Assembly (NCBI GenBank): GCA_002721675.1
Contig: PBLC01000015.1
Location: 1 to 43,886, forward strand
Direction: 5' to 3'
Length of the DNA: 43,886 nt
Origin: Chloroflexota bacterium
GTDB taxonomy: Bacteria > Chloroflexota > Dehalococcoidia > Lucifugimonadales > Lucifugimonadaceae
The translations under genes and the position numbers were made by a program. The notes under the pieces are model-generated. The model saw only the letters and a list, made by a program, of their open reading frames with translations. It ran no database searches and was not told where the DNA came from. Positions 24,988 to 34,010 of the stretch are shown in pieces (position 1 is the stretch's first letter; every line of letters begins with the position of its first letter).

Positions 24988-26102
24988 TGAATTATTTTAT
25001 TTTTATACCCCATATGGATATTGGAGGGGTAGAAAAGAGTTTCTTAACTTTATCAGACCAACTTATAGAAAAAGGCAATAAGGTATCTATAGTTACTCTT
25101 AATCAAAATAAAAATTCATTGAATCAGAACAATCGTATTGAAATAATCTCACTGGGCACCTCAAGATCATTATTGTCATTATTTAAATTGTCCAAGATGT
25201 TAAATGAAAAAAAGCCAAGTATTTTAATTTCAGCACAATATTATGCAAATATAGTTGCGATCTTATCCTCTATGATTTCAAAGCATAAAGTTAAAATAAT
25301 TCTTTCTGAAAGACTTCATCTTTCCACGACTCTAAAGCAATATAATTTTTTAAAAAAAATTCTACTAAAATTTTTAGTAAAGTTAACATATCCTAATGCG
25401 GACTTAATTTATGGAAATTCTGATTCAGTTTGCGAAGATCTAAAGAAAAATTATGTAAACGAATCTACAAAAGTAATAAAAATTTTAAATCCATCTTCTT
25501 CAAAAAATATTATAAAACTCTCCGAGGAAGAAGTTGATGATGCTTGGATTTCAAAGAGTGATGACCCAATTATCTTGTATGTGGGAAGATTATCTTTTCA
25601 AAAAGACATACAAACTTTACTTAAAACTTTCAAAATTATTAAAAGTGAATTAAATTCAAAATTATTAATTGTTGGGGATGGACCACAAAGAAAATTAGTT
25701 GAAGAATTTAAACTAAATAATCCAGAAATTGAAAGTCGAATTAAATTAATTGGGTATAGCAATAATCCTTATAAATTTTTTAAATATTCAAAGGTTTTTT
25801 TATTAACTTCGCTATATGAAGGGCTCCCAAATGTTCTTATAGAAAGTCAAATACTTGGAATTCCAATAGTGGCTACAAATAGTCCAGGAGGGACGGCAGA
25901 AGTTTTAGAAAATGGAAAGTCTGGGCTCCTAGTAAATGTTAAAGATGCCCAGGAATTATCAGAAAAAACTTTGAGAATTCTAAGAGAAGAAAGTATATCA
26001 AAAGAATTAAAAGAAAATATGCAATTTTCCATAAGAAGGTTTGAGCCATCGATTGTTACTGAACTTTTAATTTCTGAAATAAAGAAACTATTTAATAATT
26101 AA
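24987..26102 (+). CDS. GT4-family glycosyltransferase
   Basis: A 371-residue GT-B enzyme. The N-terminal Rossmann half begins FIPHMDIGGVEKS, with the glycine loop for the acceptor side. The C-terminal half has ILYVGRLSFQKDI, LLIVGDGPQRKLVEEF and the nucleotide-sugar EX7E-type motif YEGLPNVLIESQILGIPIVA, followed by GGTAEVLENGKSG. This is typical of retaining GT4 transferases that build cell-surface glycans or glycolipids. No other surface-polysaccharide gene is adjacent; the YYY glycosyltransferase lies 3.3 kb downstream. Its 3' end overlaps the convergent Smr gene by 11 bases. Confidence 0.92.
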   Translation: MNYFIFIPHMDIGGVEKSFLTLSDQLIEKGNKVSIVTLNQNKNSLNQNNRIEIISLGTSRSLLSLFKLSKMLNEKKPSILISAQYYANIVAILSSMISKHKVKIILSERLHLSTTLKQYNFLKKILLKFLVKLTYPNADLIYGNSDSVCEDLKKNYVNESTKVIKILNPSSSKNIIKLSEEEVDDAWISKSDDPIILYVGRLSFQKDIQTLLKTFKIIKSELNSKLLIVGDGPQRKLVEEFKLNNPEIESRIKLIGYSNNPYKFFKYSKVFLLTSLYEGLPNVLIESQILGIPIVATNSPGGTAEVLENGKSGLLVNVKDAQELSEKTLRILREESISKELKENMQFSIRRFEPSIVTELLISEIKKLFNN

Positions 26103-26328
26103 TTTTGCCAACAGTGGCTATAAAATTATGTTCTAAATAAGATTCATTAATAAATTTAGATTTATCAAAAATTTCTTTAGTTAAATTTCTTAATGTGCCT
26201 GTACCATGGCCATGAACTATCCTGACATGAGAATAATTAGAATTAACACAATCAATAATATGGTTTTCAATTGCAATTTTAGCTTCACTATATCTCATAC
26301 CATGCAAATCTATTGATATTTTTTCCAC
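26092..26328 (-). CDS. Stand-alone Smr (MutS2 C-terminal-like) domain protein
   Basis: The 78-residue product consists almost wholly of an Smr domain: ISIDLHGMRYSEAK at the N-terminus and RIVHGHGTGTLRNLTKEIF in the middle. The LDLHG and HGxGxG motifs are the nuclease-associated residues of the family. Smr domains nick DNA or cleave RNA, for example at collided ribosomes. The start is GTG at 26328; no ATG fits. It lies 15 bases after xth on the same strand, which suggests a shared transcript and a nucleic-acid role. Confidence 0.85.
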   Translation of the reverse strand: MEKISIDLHGMRYSEAKIAIENHIIDCVNSNYSHVRIVHGHGTGTLRNLTKEIFDKSKFINESYLEHNFIATVGKINY

Positions 26329-26343
26329 TTAAATTCCAATCTA

Positions 26344-27129
26344 TTAGATATCGAGTTCAATTTTAATAGGAGAATGATCAGATTTTCTTTCGCCTAAGTC
26401 ATCAGGAGGAGATATTAACACTTCCTCACTATGAATTAGAGGTAAAATCGTTTTTGAAGCAAGAAAATAATCAATTCTCCAGCCAGTATTATTTTTATAA
26501 GCACTTCCCATATAACTCCACCACGTATATGGTCTTGATGCTGAATTCTTCTCTCTAAAAACATCCACAAATCCCTCTGATAAAAAAGTTGAAAAACTTT
26601 CTCTTTCTTCATCAGTAAAACCCGAGTTACCTCTATTAGAAGAAGGATTAGCAATATCTATTTCTTGATGAGCAACATTAAAATCTCCACAAGCAATTAC
26701 TGGCTTTTTTTCTGCTAAAGACTTTAAATAACTAAGGAAGTCTACATCCCATTCTTGAGTTCTATAATTTAATCGTTTAAGAGGTTCTTTTCTGTCTGAA
26801 CCTGAATTAGGAACATATACATTAACAATAAATAGTTTTTCTAAATCTATTGTAATAACACGACCCTCATTATCGTGCTTTTCAATTCCAATTCCATATT
26901 TAACCTCTTTTATTTTTTCTTTTGAAATTATTAAAGTTCCTGAATACCCTTTTCTTTCTGCGCTATTCCAAAACATTTCATGAGAATCTATATTCAAGTC
27001 GACTTGACTTTGGTCTGCTTTTGTTTCCTGAATACACATAATATCTGGAGAATGATGGGATATAAATTCTTCTAGCCCTTTTTTGAGGCAGGCTCTTATT
27101 CCATTTACATTCCAAGAAATGATTTTCAT
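26344..27129 (-). CDS. xth: Exodeoxyribonuclease III (AP endonuclease)
   Basis: The enzyme cuts at abasic sites and degrades DNA 3'-5' during base-excision repair. I use the ATG at 27129 (261 residues), where the canonical MKIISWNVNGIRA start lies; a longer frame to 27177 would cross into the divergent orn. Motifs are WNVNGIRA, CIQETKAD (metal Glu), NVYVPNSG, ACGDFNVAH and the C-terminal SDHSPI (catalytic His). A WWSYMGSAYKNNTGWRIDY segment is also typical. It is divergent from orn over 35 bases and is followed by the Smr gene. Confidence 0.95.
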   Translation of the reverse strand: MKIISWNVNGIRACLKKGLEEFISHHSPDIMCIQETKADQSQVDLNIDSHEMFWNSAERKGYSGTLIISKEKIKEVKYGIGIEKHDNEGRVITIDLEKLFIVNVYVPNSGSDRKEPLKRLNYRTQEWDVDFLSYLKSLAEKKPVIACGDFNVAHQEIDIANPSSNRGNSGFTDEERESFSTFLSEGFVDVFREKNSASRPYTWWSYMGSAYKNNTGWRIDYFLASKTILPLIHSEEVLISPPDDLGERKSDHSPIKIELDI

Positions 27130-27150
27130 AATTATTAAGAAAAAAAGTAT

Positions 27151-27158
27151 ATTATAAT
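27151..27158. promoter_or_regulatory. Symmetrical -10 element shared by orn and xth
   Basis: ATTATAAT contains TATAAT on the plus strand (27153-27158), ending 6 bases before the orn ATG at 27165, and also TATAAT on the minus strand (27156-27151) pointing toward xth. A single site could thus drive both genes. orn has no Shine-Dalgarno and is probably leaderless. Confidence 0.5.
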
Positions 27159-27164
27159 TAAAGT

Positions 27165-27740
27165 ATGTTACACCCAAGTCAAAATAATCTCATCTGGATA
27201 GATCTTGAAATGACAGGATTAGGAGATAAGAACGTAATTTTAGAAATTGCTGTAATAATTACTGATGAAAAGTTAAATATAACTGATAAATTTCCTAATT
27301 CAAAACTAGGTTTAGCAATAAATAGAACTAAAAAGGAACTAAAAACCATAGAATCGTGGTCTCTTAATCAGCATACAAAATCTGGGCTACTTAAAAGAGT
27401 TGAAGAGTCTAATTGCTCATTAAATGATGCGGAAGATTTAGTATTTAAGTTTATTTCAGAAAGAATCAAGCCTAACAAGGGGATATTGTGCGGAAACTCA
27501 ATTTGGGTTGACAGAAAATTCCTAAGAAAAGAAATGCCAAAATTAGAAGAATATTTATTCTATAGAATGATTGACGTTTCTTCTATCAAAGAATTAGTAC
27601 AAAGATGGTATCCTGAAACCAAATTTCCTGAAAAAAATAAAACACACCTTGCAATGGAAGACATTGAAGAAAGCATTGAAGAGCTAAAATGGCTCAGGCA
27701 ATACTTTTTTACAAACCCAGACTATATTGGAAGCAGTTGA
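27165..27740 (+). CDS. orn: Oligoribonuclease
   Basis: Orn degrades RNA dinucleotides and pGpG, the last step of mRNA decay and of c-di-GMP turnover. The 191-residue protein has the DEDDh exonuclease set: Asp13 and Glu15 in WIDLEMTGL, Asp in NSIWVDRKFL, and the final His and Asp in THLAMEDIEESI. The YRMIDVSSIKEL and RQYFF C-terminal segments are typical of Orn rather than DnaQ. Its promoter overlaps that of xth. The 3' end overlaps the convergent XRE gene by 19 bases. Confidence 0.95.
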   Translation: MLHPSQNNLIWIDLEMTGLGDKNVILEIAVIITDEKLNITDKFPNSKLGLAINRTKKELKTIESWSLNQHTKSGLLKRVEESNCSLNDAEDLVFKFISERIKPNKGILCGNSIWVDRKFLRKEMPKLEEYLFYRMIDVSSIKELVQRWYPETKFPEKNKTHLAMEDIEESIEELKWLRQYFFTNPDYIGSS

Positions 27741-28069
27741 CCATTATTTGAACTTGAAACATTGCCATAATAAACAAAGTTAGTTCGCTTATTATTAACT
27801 TTTTCAATTACTTTCTTCTGAACAGGGGATTTATCCTGTCTTTTAATAGTTTTAACTGATGATTTATAATCCTCATGCACTATGCTTGTGCCACCTTGCA
27901 ATTCCTTTGAAACCATATCAAGCAGCGTAATTGAACCGCCCCTAGGAGAGTACACCCCAGTTTCCCATTCACTCACTGTTTGTTGTCTAATTCCTAATTT
28001 TTTAGAAAACGCACTTTGTGACAAATCTAAGGATTTTCTTAAGTCTTTAATTGATTGAGAATTCCACAT
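27722..28069 (-). CDS. XRE-family helix-turn-helix protein with a disordered tail
   Basis: A 115-residue protein. Residues about 5-50 are a Cro/C1-type HTH: IKDLRKSLDLSQSAFSKKLG, then IRQQTVSEWETGVYSPRG. This QQTVSEWE-G-Y-PRG form resembles small single-domain regulators that I associate with Dehalococcoidia-like Chloroflexota. The remaining 60 residues are rich in Ser, Lys and Asn with no domain, probably disordered. No toxin or prophage gene is nearby, so it is unlikely to be an antitoxin or phage repressor. It is read after the M16 gene across 79 bases and may have its own promoter. Targets unknown. Confidence 0.82.
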   Translation of the reverse strand: MWNSQSIKDLRKSLDLSQSAFSKKLGIRQQTVSEWETGVYSPRGGSITLLDMVSKELQGGTSIVHEDYKSSVKTIKRQDKSPVQKKVIEKVNNKRTNFVYYGNVSSSNNGQLLPI

Positions 28070-28148
28070 AATTATTCTTATTGTTTCTAATATGGATAAA
28101 ATTTAACTTATTACTTGTATTGTATTCAATAATTTTTTATGCAATTAT

Positions 28149-29420
28149 TTAGAAAATTTGCGAATTTTTAGTCAAATCTGGAATATTTTCCACAGATCCT
28201 GCAACTGATGCAATAATTGTTGAATTATTAAAGATATAATTATAAGCCTCAAAAATATCTTTCATAGTAACTTCTTTAAGCATTTCAAGGCTTTCTTCAA
28301 TTGATATGATTCTATTAGTTAAAAGATATTGAGTTCCATAATTCATAGCAATTGATCTAGAATCCTCATACCTCATCATCATCCTTCCCTTAATTAATTC
28401 TTTGGAGGATTCCATTTCTTCTTTGGTCAAATCATTTTTTACTTTTTTGATTTCTTCTATTATCACCTTAAAAGTCTCTTCTGTATTTTCAGGCGCAATT
28501 CCAGCATCAACGTAAAAAACTCCACAATCAGAATACCCGTGAGATGAAGCATTTACTGAATATGCTAATCCGCGCTTTTCTCTAACCTGCTCAAATAGCC
28601 TGCTAGTCATACCGCCACCGAGCAGCACAGATAGTACCAATGAAGCATGCCTTAATTCATCAACTAATGAAAAATTCTTGAAAGCAATCGTCAAATGAGA
28701 CTGATTTGTTTCCATTTTATCTAAAACTGTCAAAGGTTTATCATTATAATAAGAACATGGAGAAAATTTCATTGGATCGCCTTCCCTAAATCCCTCAAAA
28801 GCTTTCTCAGATGCATTAATAACTTCTTCGTGGGCAAGATTTCCTGAAACAACCAGAACTGCATTAGAAGAAGTATATTGTTTATCGAGATATTTTATTA
28901 AATCTTCCCTTGAAGTAGCCTTTACAGTTTCTATTGAACCAGCAACATCTACGCCCATAGGCTGATTAGGCCAAATATGTTGATCAGCCTTATTTGATGC
29001 TCTGCTACCAGCAGAATCCATGAAAGCTTTTATCTCTTCGTATACAACATTTTTTTCTAAATCCAAATCTTTCGTTTTTATTAAGGGATTTTTGGCCATA
29101 TCAACCAAAACATCTAGTCCGTCAAGATAAAATTCGGAGGGCATTTTACACCAGTAGCCCGTAGACTCTTTATCAGTATATGCGTTTAATATTCCTCCTT
29201 TTGATTCGACTATTTCAGCGATTTCCTTAGGAGTTTTTCTTTTTTCGGTCCCTTTAAATAATAAATGTTCAAATAAATGCGAGGATCCAGCAATATCAGG
29301 TGTTTCATACCTAGAGCCTGCACCAAAAAACAAAACTACAGTTGTTGCATTAGTATTTTGCATTGGTACAGTAATAACAGTTGCTCCATTTTGCAATTTT
29401 ATTGTTTTGAAGTTGTTCAT
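28149..29420 (-). CDS. M16-family zinc metallopeptidase (insulinase/processing-peptidase type)
   Basis: A 423-residue peptidase with the inverted zinc motif H48-L-F-E51-H52 (SSHLFEHLLFKGT) and the third ligand Glu128 in KNVVYEEI, 76 residues later as in the family. The NAYTDKESTGYWCKM segment matches the substrate-binding strand of PqqL/MPP-beta-like proteins. The C-terminal half has the LRHASLVLSVLLGGGMTSRLFEQVREKRGLAYS-type pattern, with R and Y residues that bind the peptide. No signal peptide is seen, so it is probably cytoplasmic. Members are often paired with an inactive partner, but none is adjacent here. The gene starts 16 bases from the divergent glycosyltransferase. Confidence 0.93.
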   Translation of the reverse strand: MNNFKTIKLQNGATVITVPMQNTNATTVVLFFGAGSRYETPDIAGSSHLFEHLLFKGTEKRKTPKEIAEIVESKGGILNAYTDKESTGYWCKMPSEFYLDGLDVLVDMAKNPLIKTKDLDLEKNVVYEEIKAFMDSAGSRASNKADQHIWPNQPMGVDVAGSIETVKATSREDLIKYLDKQYTSSNAVLVVSGNLAHEEVINASEKAFEGFREGDPMKFSPCSYYNDKPLTVLDKMETNQSHLTIAFKNFSLVDELRHASLVLSVLLGGGMTSRLFEQVREKRGLAYSVNASSHGYSDCGVFYVDAGIAPENTEETFKVIIEEIKKVKNDLTKEEMESSKELIKGRMMMRYEDSRSIAMNYGTQYLLTNRIISIEESLEMLKEVTMKDIFEAYNYIFNNSTIIASVAGSVENIPDLTKNSQIF

Positions 29421-29436
29421 GATGAATAATTAAACC

Positions 29437-32400
29437 ATGATTAATGAAAAAATTGTTAATTTTATAAAAGAAAAAGATTTTTATCTTATAATTATTGCCA
29501 TTTCGTTAGTAGGCTTTCTGTTGAGATTTTATGGTATTAATTGGGATCAAGGTTTACTTTTTCATCCCGACGAAAGACAACTACTCATGATTTCCAGTCA
29601 GATGAATTTAAGTAACCTTGATCCAGGCTGGTATAACTATGGAACTCTTCCTTTATACTTACTAGAAGTATTATCACTGAATAATGAATGGAATGTTTAT
29701 GAATTAAGATTCCCTGGAAGAATTCTAAGTTCGGTTTTTGATTCCTTCACAATAGGTATTGCTGGACTCATTGGCAGAAAATTGCATTCAAACTTATCTG
29801 GAATACTGGCCAGTTTCTTTTATTCGATTTGTGTTTTAGCAATTCAGACTTCTCATTTTTTTGTTGTTGATACTTTTCTTACTTTTTTTGTAACTTTAAT
29901 AATTTTTTATTGTCTGAAATTAAATGAAAAATTAACTACAAAGAGAATAGCAATCCTTGGGATTCTTTTTGGGGTTTCACTATCTATAAAGATTAGTTCT
30001 ATTTTAATCCTAGGGGTTATATTAATCGCAATTATTTTTAATATTAACCCAGCACCTTTAAAGTTTAGATTAATTTATTTATCTAAGTATTCTGCATTTC
30101 TTTTATTTTTATCTTTTCTTACCTTTTTCATATTAAATCCATTTTCATTAATAAATTTTAGTGACTTTTTAACTGCCTCAAAAATTCAATCTGATATGGG
30201 ACGAGGTTTAATTGATTTTCCATATACTAGACAATATATAGCTACATTGCCATACATATACCACTTAAGTCAGTTAATAAAAACTTCTTTAGGACCAATA
30301 GCAGGTTTATTAGGAATCCTTTCAACTTTATTTGTAATAAAGAAACTAAAAATAACTGATCGCAAAAATTTATTAATATTATTTTTATGGCTCTTTATAT
30401 ATTTTAGTTTTTTTGGTGCGATTCATACAAAATTTTTAAGATATATGTTGCCAATAATACCCATAATCAGCATATTCTCTTCATATATGATTTCATATTT
30501 CTTAACGAGATCCAGCAAGTACAAAAAAATATACATAACAATAGTCGCTTTATTAATGTTTGGATCATTGCATTACACATTTAGTTTCATTCAAATATAT
30601 TCAAATGAACATGAAGCTATAAGTGCAGGAAAGTTTATAGATAATGAGTTTAGAGAAGGGGACGTTTTATTAAAAGAACACTGGGATGAAGCATTAAGAA
30701 CCAATAAAACATATATAACAAAAGAATTAAATTTATATGATAACGATTCTGCAACAAAAGTAAGGGAGATGGCAAATCTTTTATCATCTTCTGATGGGGT
30801 ATATTTAACTACCAAAAGATTAGTCTCAACTATTCCAAGGCTTGAGGAAAGATACCCTTTAACAACTAATTATTATAGAAAACTATTTTCAGAAGAACTT
30901 GGTTATAAATTAATTAGGTCAAATATAATAAGTCCATCATCTTTAGGATTTTCATACAATTCAAATCCTTTTAGCAGAGTAAAAAATATTGATTTTGATG
31001 ATTATAAAACAAATGGATTTGGAATAAATCTTGGCTGGACAGACGAAAGTTTTTCTGCATATGATCATCCAGAAACTTTTATTTTCAAAAATATAGAAAA
31101 TCTTTCTTCTGATGACATCTTCAATAAAATTATTACCATAAGTCACAATAAAAATTATCTCAATAGACTAAATCAAGAAAAAATTAATGATGTTTATGGC
31201 AATTCATATCTTGGTTTTTTTAATTCAAGCGGATCAATTTTATCTTCAATATCTTGGTATTTTGCTTTGCAAATATTATCAATCATATCAATACCATTAT
31301 TATGGTTAATTTTTAAATACTCAAAATTCCCGTTTATAGGATCAATAAAAATAATATCTTTAATTTTGTTCTCATTTATCTCATGGATATGTCTTTCATT
31401 TAATTTCCTAATATTCAATTTATATAATTTATATTTTCTGACTTTTATTATTTTTAGTATCTCTTTAATTTTATTTATTAAGAATAAAAAAAAGCTAGTG
31501 ACTTTTATTTATACAAATAAGAACTCTTTTATAAAATATGAATTAATCTTTGCAGTTTCTTTTATAATCTTTTTATTAATAAGGAGTGCTAATCCGGACT
31601 TATGGCATCCATACAGAGGTGGCGAAAAGCCAATGGAACTGGCCTATCTAAATGCAATTCTAAATTCTAATTATATGCCCCCAATTGATCCTTGGTTTTC
31701 TGGTGCGCTAATGAATTATTACTATTTTGGATTTTTTATATTTGGAATGTTAATTAAACTTTCACAGGTAAGTCCTTATATAGGATTTAATTTAGCAGTA
31801 GCGACAGTATTTGCTATTTCACTTACTACATTGTGGAGTCTGGCAAGTAATATATCTAAAAGCAAAATATTTCTTCCAATAATAATGGTTTCAACGACAT
31901 TAATTTTTGGAAATTTTCAATCTTTTATTCAAATGTTTAACAAGGTTAAATCTGGATCCTTTAACAAAATATTTGAAATTGATTACTGGGAACCTTCGAG
32001 AGTTCTTCCGCAAGATTCTTTAGGTTACGAAATCTCAGAATTTCCATTTTTCTCCTTTTTGTTTGCTGACCTGCATCCTCATATGATAGGAATCCCAATC
32101 ATGATTCTCAGTTTAACTTTCTTAACATTAAGTTTCTCAAAAATAAAAAATAATTCTTGGCATTTTTATACATCTACAATATTATTCAACTCTTTACTAT
32201 TAGGGGTTTCGTGGGTCACCAACACATGGCTGGTTCCTGTTCAATTATTTTTAATATTCAGCTTTTCATTAATTTACTTTAGAGACTGGAAAAATCCTTT
32301 ATCTACATTAAAGTCGACAATATCATACACTGGGGCAATCATTTTGATTAGCTACTTATTTTTCCTCCCTTTTCATCTTAATTTTAACTCTCCATTTACG

Positions 32401-33312
32401 GGCTTTATCTCAAATGAATTTAATACTAGAATATTTGATTTTATAGAAATTCATTATCTAAGCCTAACTGTAATTATTATATTTATAATCAGTATCTTAT
32501 TACCCAATATAAGGAACAAATTTGATAAAAATAAATTTTATCCCCAAATCATTACGATGCTCATTACAGCATTATTAATAGCAATCTTTGTAGAGATATT
32601 TAAAGTTCAAAATGATATTGGGCGAATGAATACTTTTTTTAAATTCTACCTTCAAATTTGGATTCTAATTTCTATTGCATCCTCTTTTTTAATTTTGCAA
32701 CTTTCAAACTCTTTAAAAAAGAAATTTAGGCTATTTTTTTTCTACCCAGTTCTTGGGTTAATGCTTTTAGCAGGAATGCTATTCCCAATTTTTGGAACTA
32801 TAGGCAGAATTCAGGATAGATTTGTTGATACGAATTTTACTCTTGATGGATCAAAATTTGCAGAAAAGGCTGAATACAAAAATAATTCTGTCTCTATACC
32901 TTTAAAGGATGATTTAGATGCGATGAATTGGCTAAAAGAAAATGAAAGGGAAACAAAAAATATAATAGAAGGCTTGTCTCCTTTATATACATGGGGAAAT
33001 AGATTTTCAATCTATACCGGATTCCCTACTGTATTGGGTTGGGATTGGCATCAAACGCAACAAAGGGGATATAAAACCTCATTGATAAATGAAAGAAAAA
33101 ATGATGTTAACGAATTTTACTCAACCCTAGACATAAACAAAAAGATGAGCATACTAAACAAATATGATGTTAAGTTAGTAATTATAGGCGAACAAGAAAA
33201 ATCTTATTACCCCACTGAAGGAATTGAATCAATAGCCAATCTAGTAGAAAGAGCATTATTAAATATAATATATCAAAATAATAAAACCACTATTTATGAG
33301 GTTAAGAATTGA
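29437..33312 (+). CDS. Fused GT39-like glycosyltransferase and YYY/DUF2298 membrane protein
   Basis: A very large (1291-residue) polytopic membrane protein. The N-terminal half resembles GT-C/GT39 enzymes, with an acidic first exported loop (NWDQGLLFHPDERQL, near residue 32) and many helices. The C-terminal half from about residue 700 has DPWFSGALMNYYYFGFFIFG (YYY at 761-763) and SEFPFFSFLFADLHPHM, the hallmarks of the Chlor_Arch_YYY/DUF2298 family. A soluble tail (about 1130-1291) ends the protein. GT-C enzymes use lipid-linked sugars on the outer membrane face; a role in surface glycosylation is inferred. The stop overlaps the HAD gene start. This family is known mainly from Chloroflexota and some archaea, which supports the taxonomic guess. 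Confidence 0.88.
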   Translation: MINEKIVNFIKEKDFYLIIIAISLVGFLLRFYGINWDQGLLFHPDERQLLMISSQMNLSNLDPGWYNYGTLPLYLLEVLSLNNEWNVYELRFPGRILSSVFDSFTIGIAGLIGRKLHSNLSGILASFFYSICVLAIQTSHFFVVDTFLTFFVTLIIFYCLKLNEKLTTKRIAILGILFGVSLSIKISSILILGVILIAIIFNINPAPLKFRLIYLSKYSAFLLFLSFLTFFILNPFSLINFSDFLTASKIQSDMGRGLIDFPYTRQYIATLPYIYHLSQLIKTSLGPIAGLLGILSTLFVIKKLKITDRKNLLILFLWLFIYFSFFGAIHTKFLRYMLPIIPIISIFSSYMISYFLTRSSKYKKIYITIVALLMFGSLHYTFSFIQIYSNEHEAISAGKFIDNEFREGDVLLKEHWDEALRTNKTYITKELNLYDNDSATKVREMANLLSSSDGVYLTTKRLVSTIPRLEERYPLTTNYYRKLFSEELGYKLIRSNIISPSSLGFSYNSNPFSRVKNIDFDDYKTNGFGINLGWTDESFSAYDHPETFIFKNIENLSSDDIFNKIITISHNKNYLNRLNQEKINDVYGNSYLGFFNSSGSILSSISWYFALQILSIISIPLLWLIFKYSKFPFIGSIKIISLILFSFISWICLSFNFLIFNLYNLYFLTFIIFSISLILFIKNKKKLVTFIYTNKNSFIKYELIFAVSFIIFLLIRSANPDLWHPYRGGEKPMELAYLNAILNSNYMPPIDPWFSGALMNYYYFGFFIFGMLIKLSQVSPYIGFNLAVATVFAISLTTLWSLASNISKSKIFLPIIMVSTTLIFGNFQSFIQMFNKVKSGSFNKIFEIDYWEPSRVLPQDSLGYEISEFPFFSFLFADLHPHMIGIPIMILSLTFLTLSFSKIKNNSWHFYTSTILFNSLLLGVSWVTNTWLVPVQLFLIFSFSLIYFRDWKNPLSTLKSTISYTGAIILISYLFFLPFHLNFNSPFTGFISNEFNTRIFDFIEIHYLSLTVIIIFIISILLPNIRNKFDKNKFYPQIITMLITALLIAIFVEIFKVQNDIGRMNTFFKFYLQIWILISIASSFLILQLSNSLKKKFRLFFFYPVLGLMLLAGMLFPIFGTIGRIQDRFVDTNFTLDGSKFAEKAEYKNNSVSIPLKDDLDAMNWLKENERETKNIIEGLSPLYTWGNRFSIYTGFPTVLGWDWHQTQQRGYKTSLINERKNDVNEFYSTLDINKKMSILNKYDVKLVIIGEQEKSYYPTEGIESIANLVERALLNIIYQNNKTTIYEVKN

Positions 33313-34010
33313 ATAAGATAAACTGCGTACTCTTTGATCTTTACAATACATTATTTAAATTTTATCCCGATAGAGAAGAAACTCAATATCAAGCATCTAG
33401 ATTAATAGATTTAAAAATTGATAAATCTCAATTTAAAGATGCTATCTTAAAGTCTGACTCATGGTTTGCTAAACAGACTGCTAAAAAATCTATGCATCTT
33501 CTTAATGACAAGGAAAAGTTTTTATTTTACTGCGAATACGAAAAGAAATTATTTAGTCACCTCGGTCAAAATTTATCAGAAAGTGAAGCTAAAAAAATTT
33601 GGACATATGTTTATAGTCAAAAAAGTTCCCTAAAAAAGTATGATGACGTTATTCCTTGCCTAAAATCCTTAAAAGAAAATAATTTTTCAGTAGGCATAAT
33701 TACAAATATTGATGCAAAAGGAGAAGACTTAATCAAAGATCTAAATTTATCAAATTATATTTTTAAAATAATAACGTCATATGATGCTGGAGGGTCAAAA
33801 CCATCTCCAATAATATTCGAATATGCCTTAAATATCTTTGATTGCCGCCCTTCAGAATGTGTATTTATTGGGGACCAAATAGAAACAGATATTATAGGTG
33901 CAAGAAATTCAAATATAACCCCAATTCTATTAGACAGAGAGGATCATTATGATTCTTACGAAGAGTGTAAAGTAATAAATAATCTAAATGAACTGCAATT
34001 TATTTTATAG
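33309..34010 (+). CDS. HAD-superfamily hydrolase
   Basis: A 233-residue haloacid-dehalogenase-fold protein. Motif I is FDLYNTLF (nucleophile Asp10). The second acid of DxD is replaced by Tyr12, as in haloacid dehalogenases. Motif II is IITNID, motif III the lysine in GGSKPSP, and motif IV FIGDQIETDIIGA. A helical cap lies between motifs I and II. Small-molecule phosphatase or dehalogenase activity is possible; the Tyr leans toward the dehalogenase-like branch, but phosphatases with this pattern exist. The start is TTG, overlapping the upstream TGA by 4 bases (TTGA). It ends 11 bases inside the convergent mfd. Confidence 0.85.
   Translation: MNKINCVLFDLYNTLFKFYPDREETQYQASRLIDLKIDKSQFKDAILKSDSWFAKQTAKKSMHLLNDKEKFLFYCEYEKKLFSHLGQNLSESEAKKIWTYVYSQKSSLKKYDDVIPCLKSLKENNFSVGIITNIDAKGEDLIKDLNLSNYIFKIITSYDAGGSKPSPIIFEYALNIFDCRPSECVFIGDQIETDIIGARNSNITPILLDREDHYDSYEECKVINNLNELQFIL

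Noticed and set aside
26344..27177. Longer xth frame starting at 27177
   Set aside because: It would overlap the divergent orn start and its promoter; the canonical MKIISWNVNG start is at 27129.
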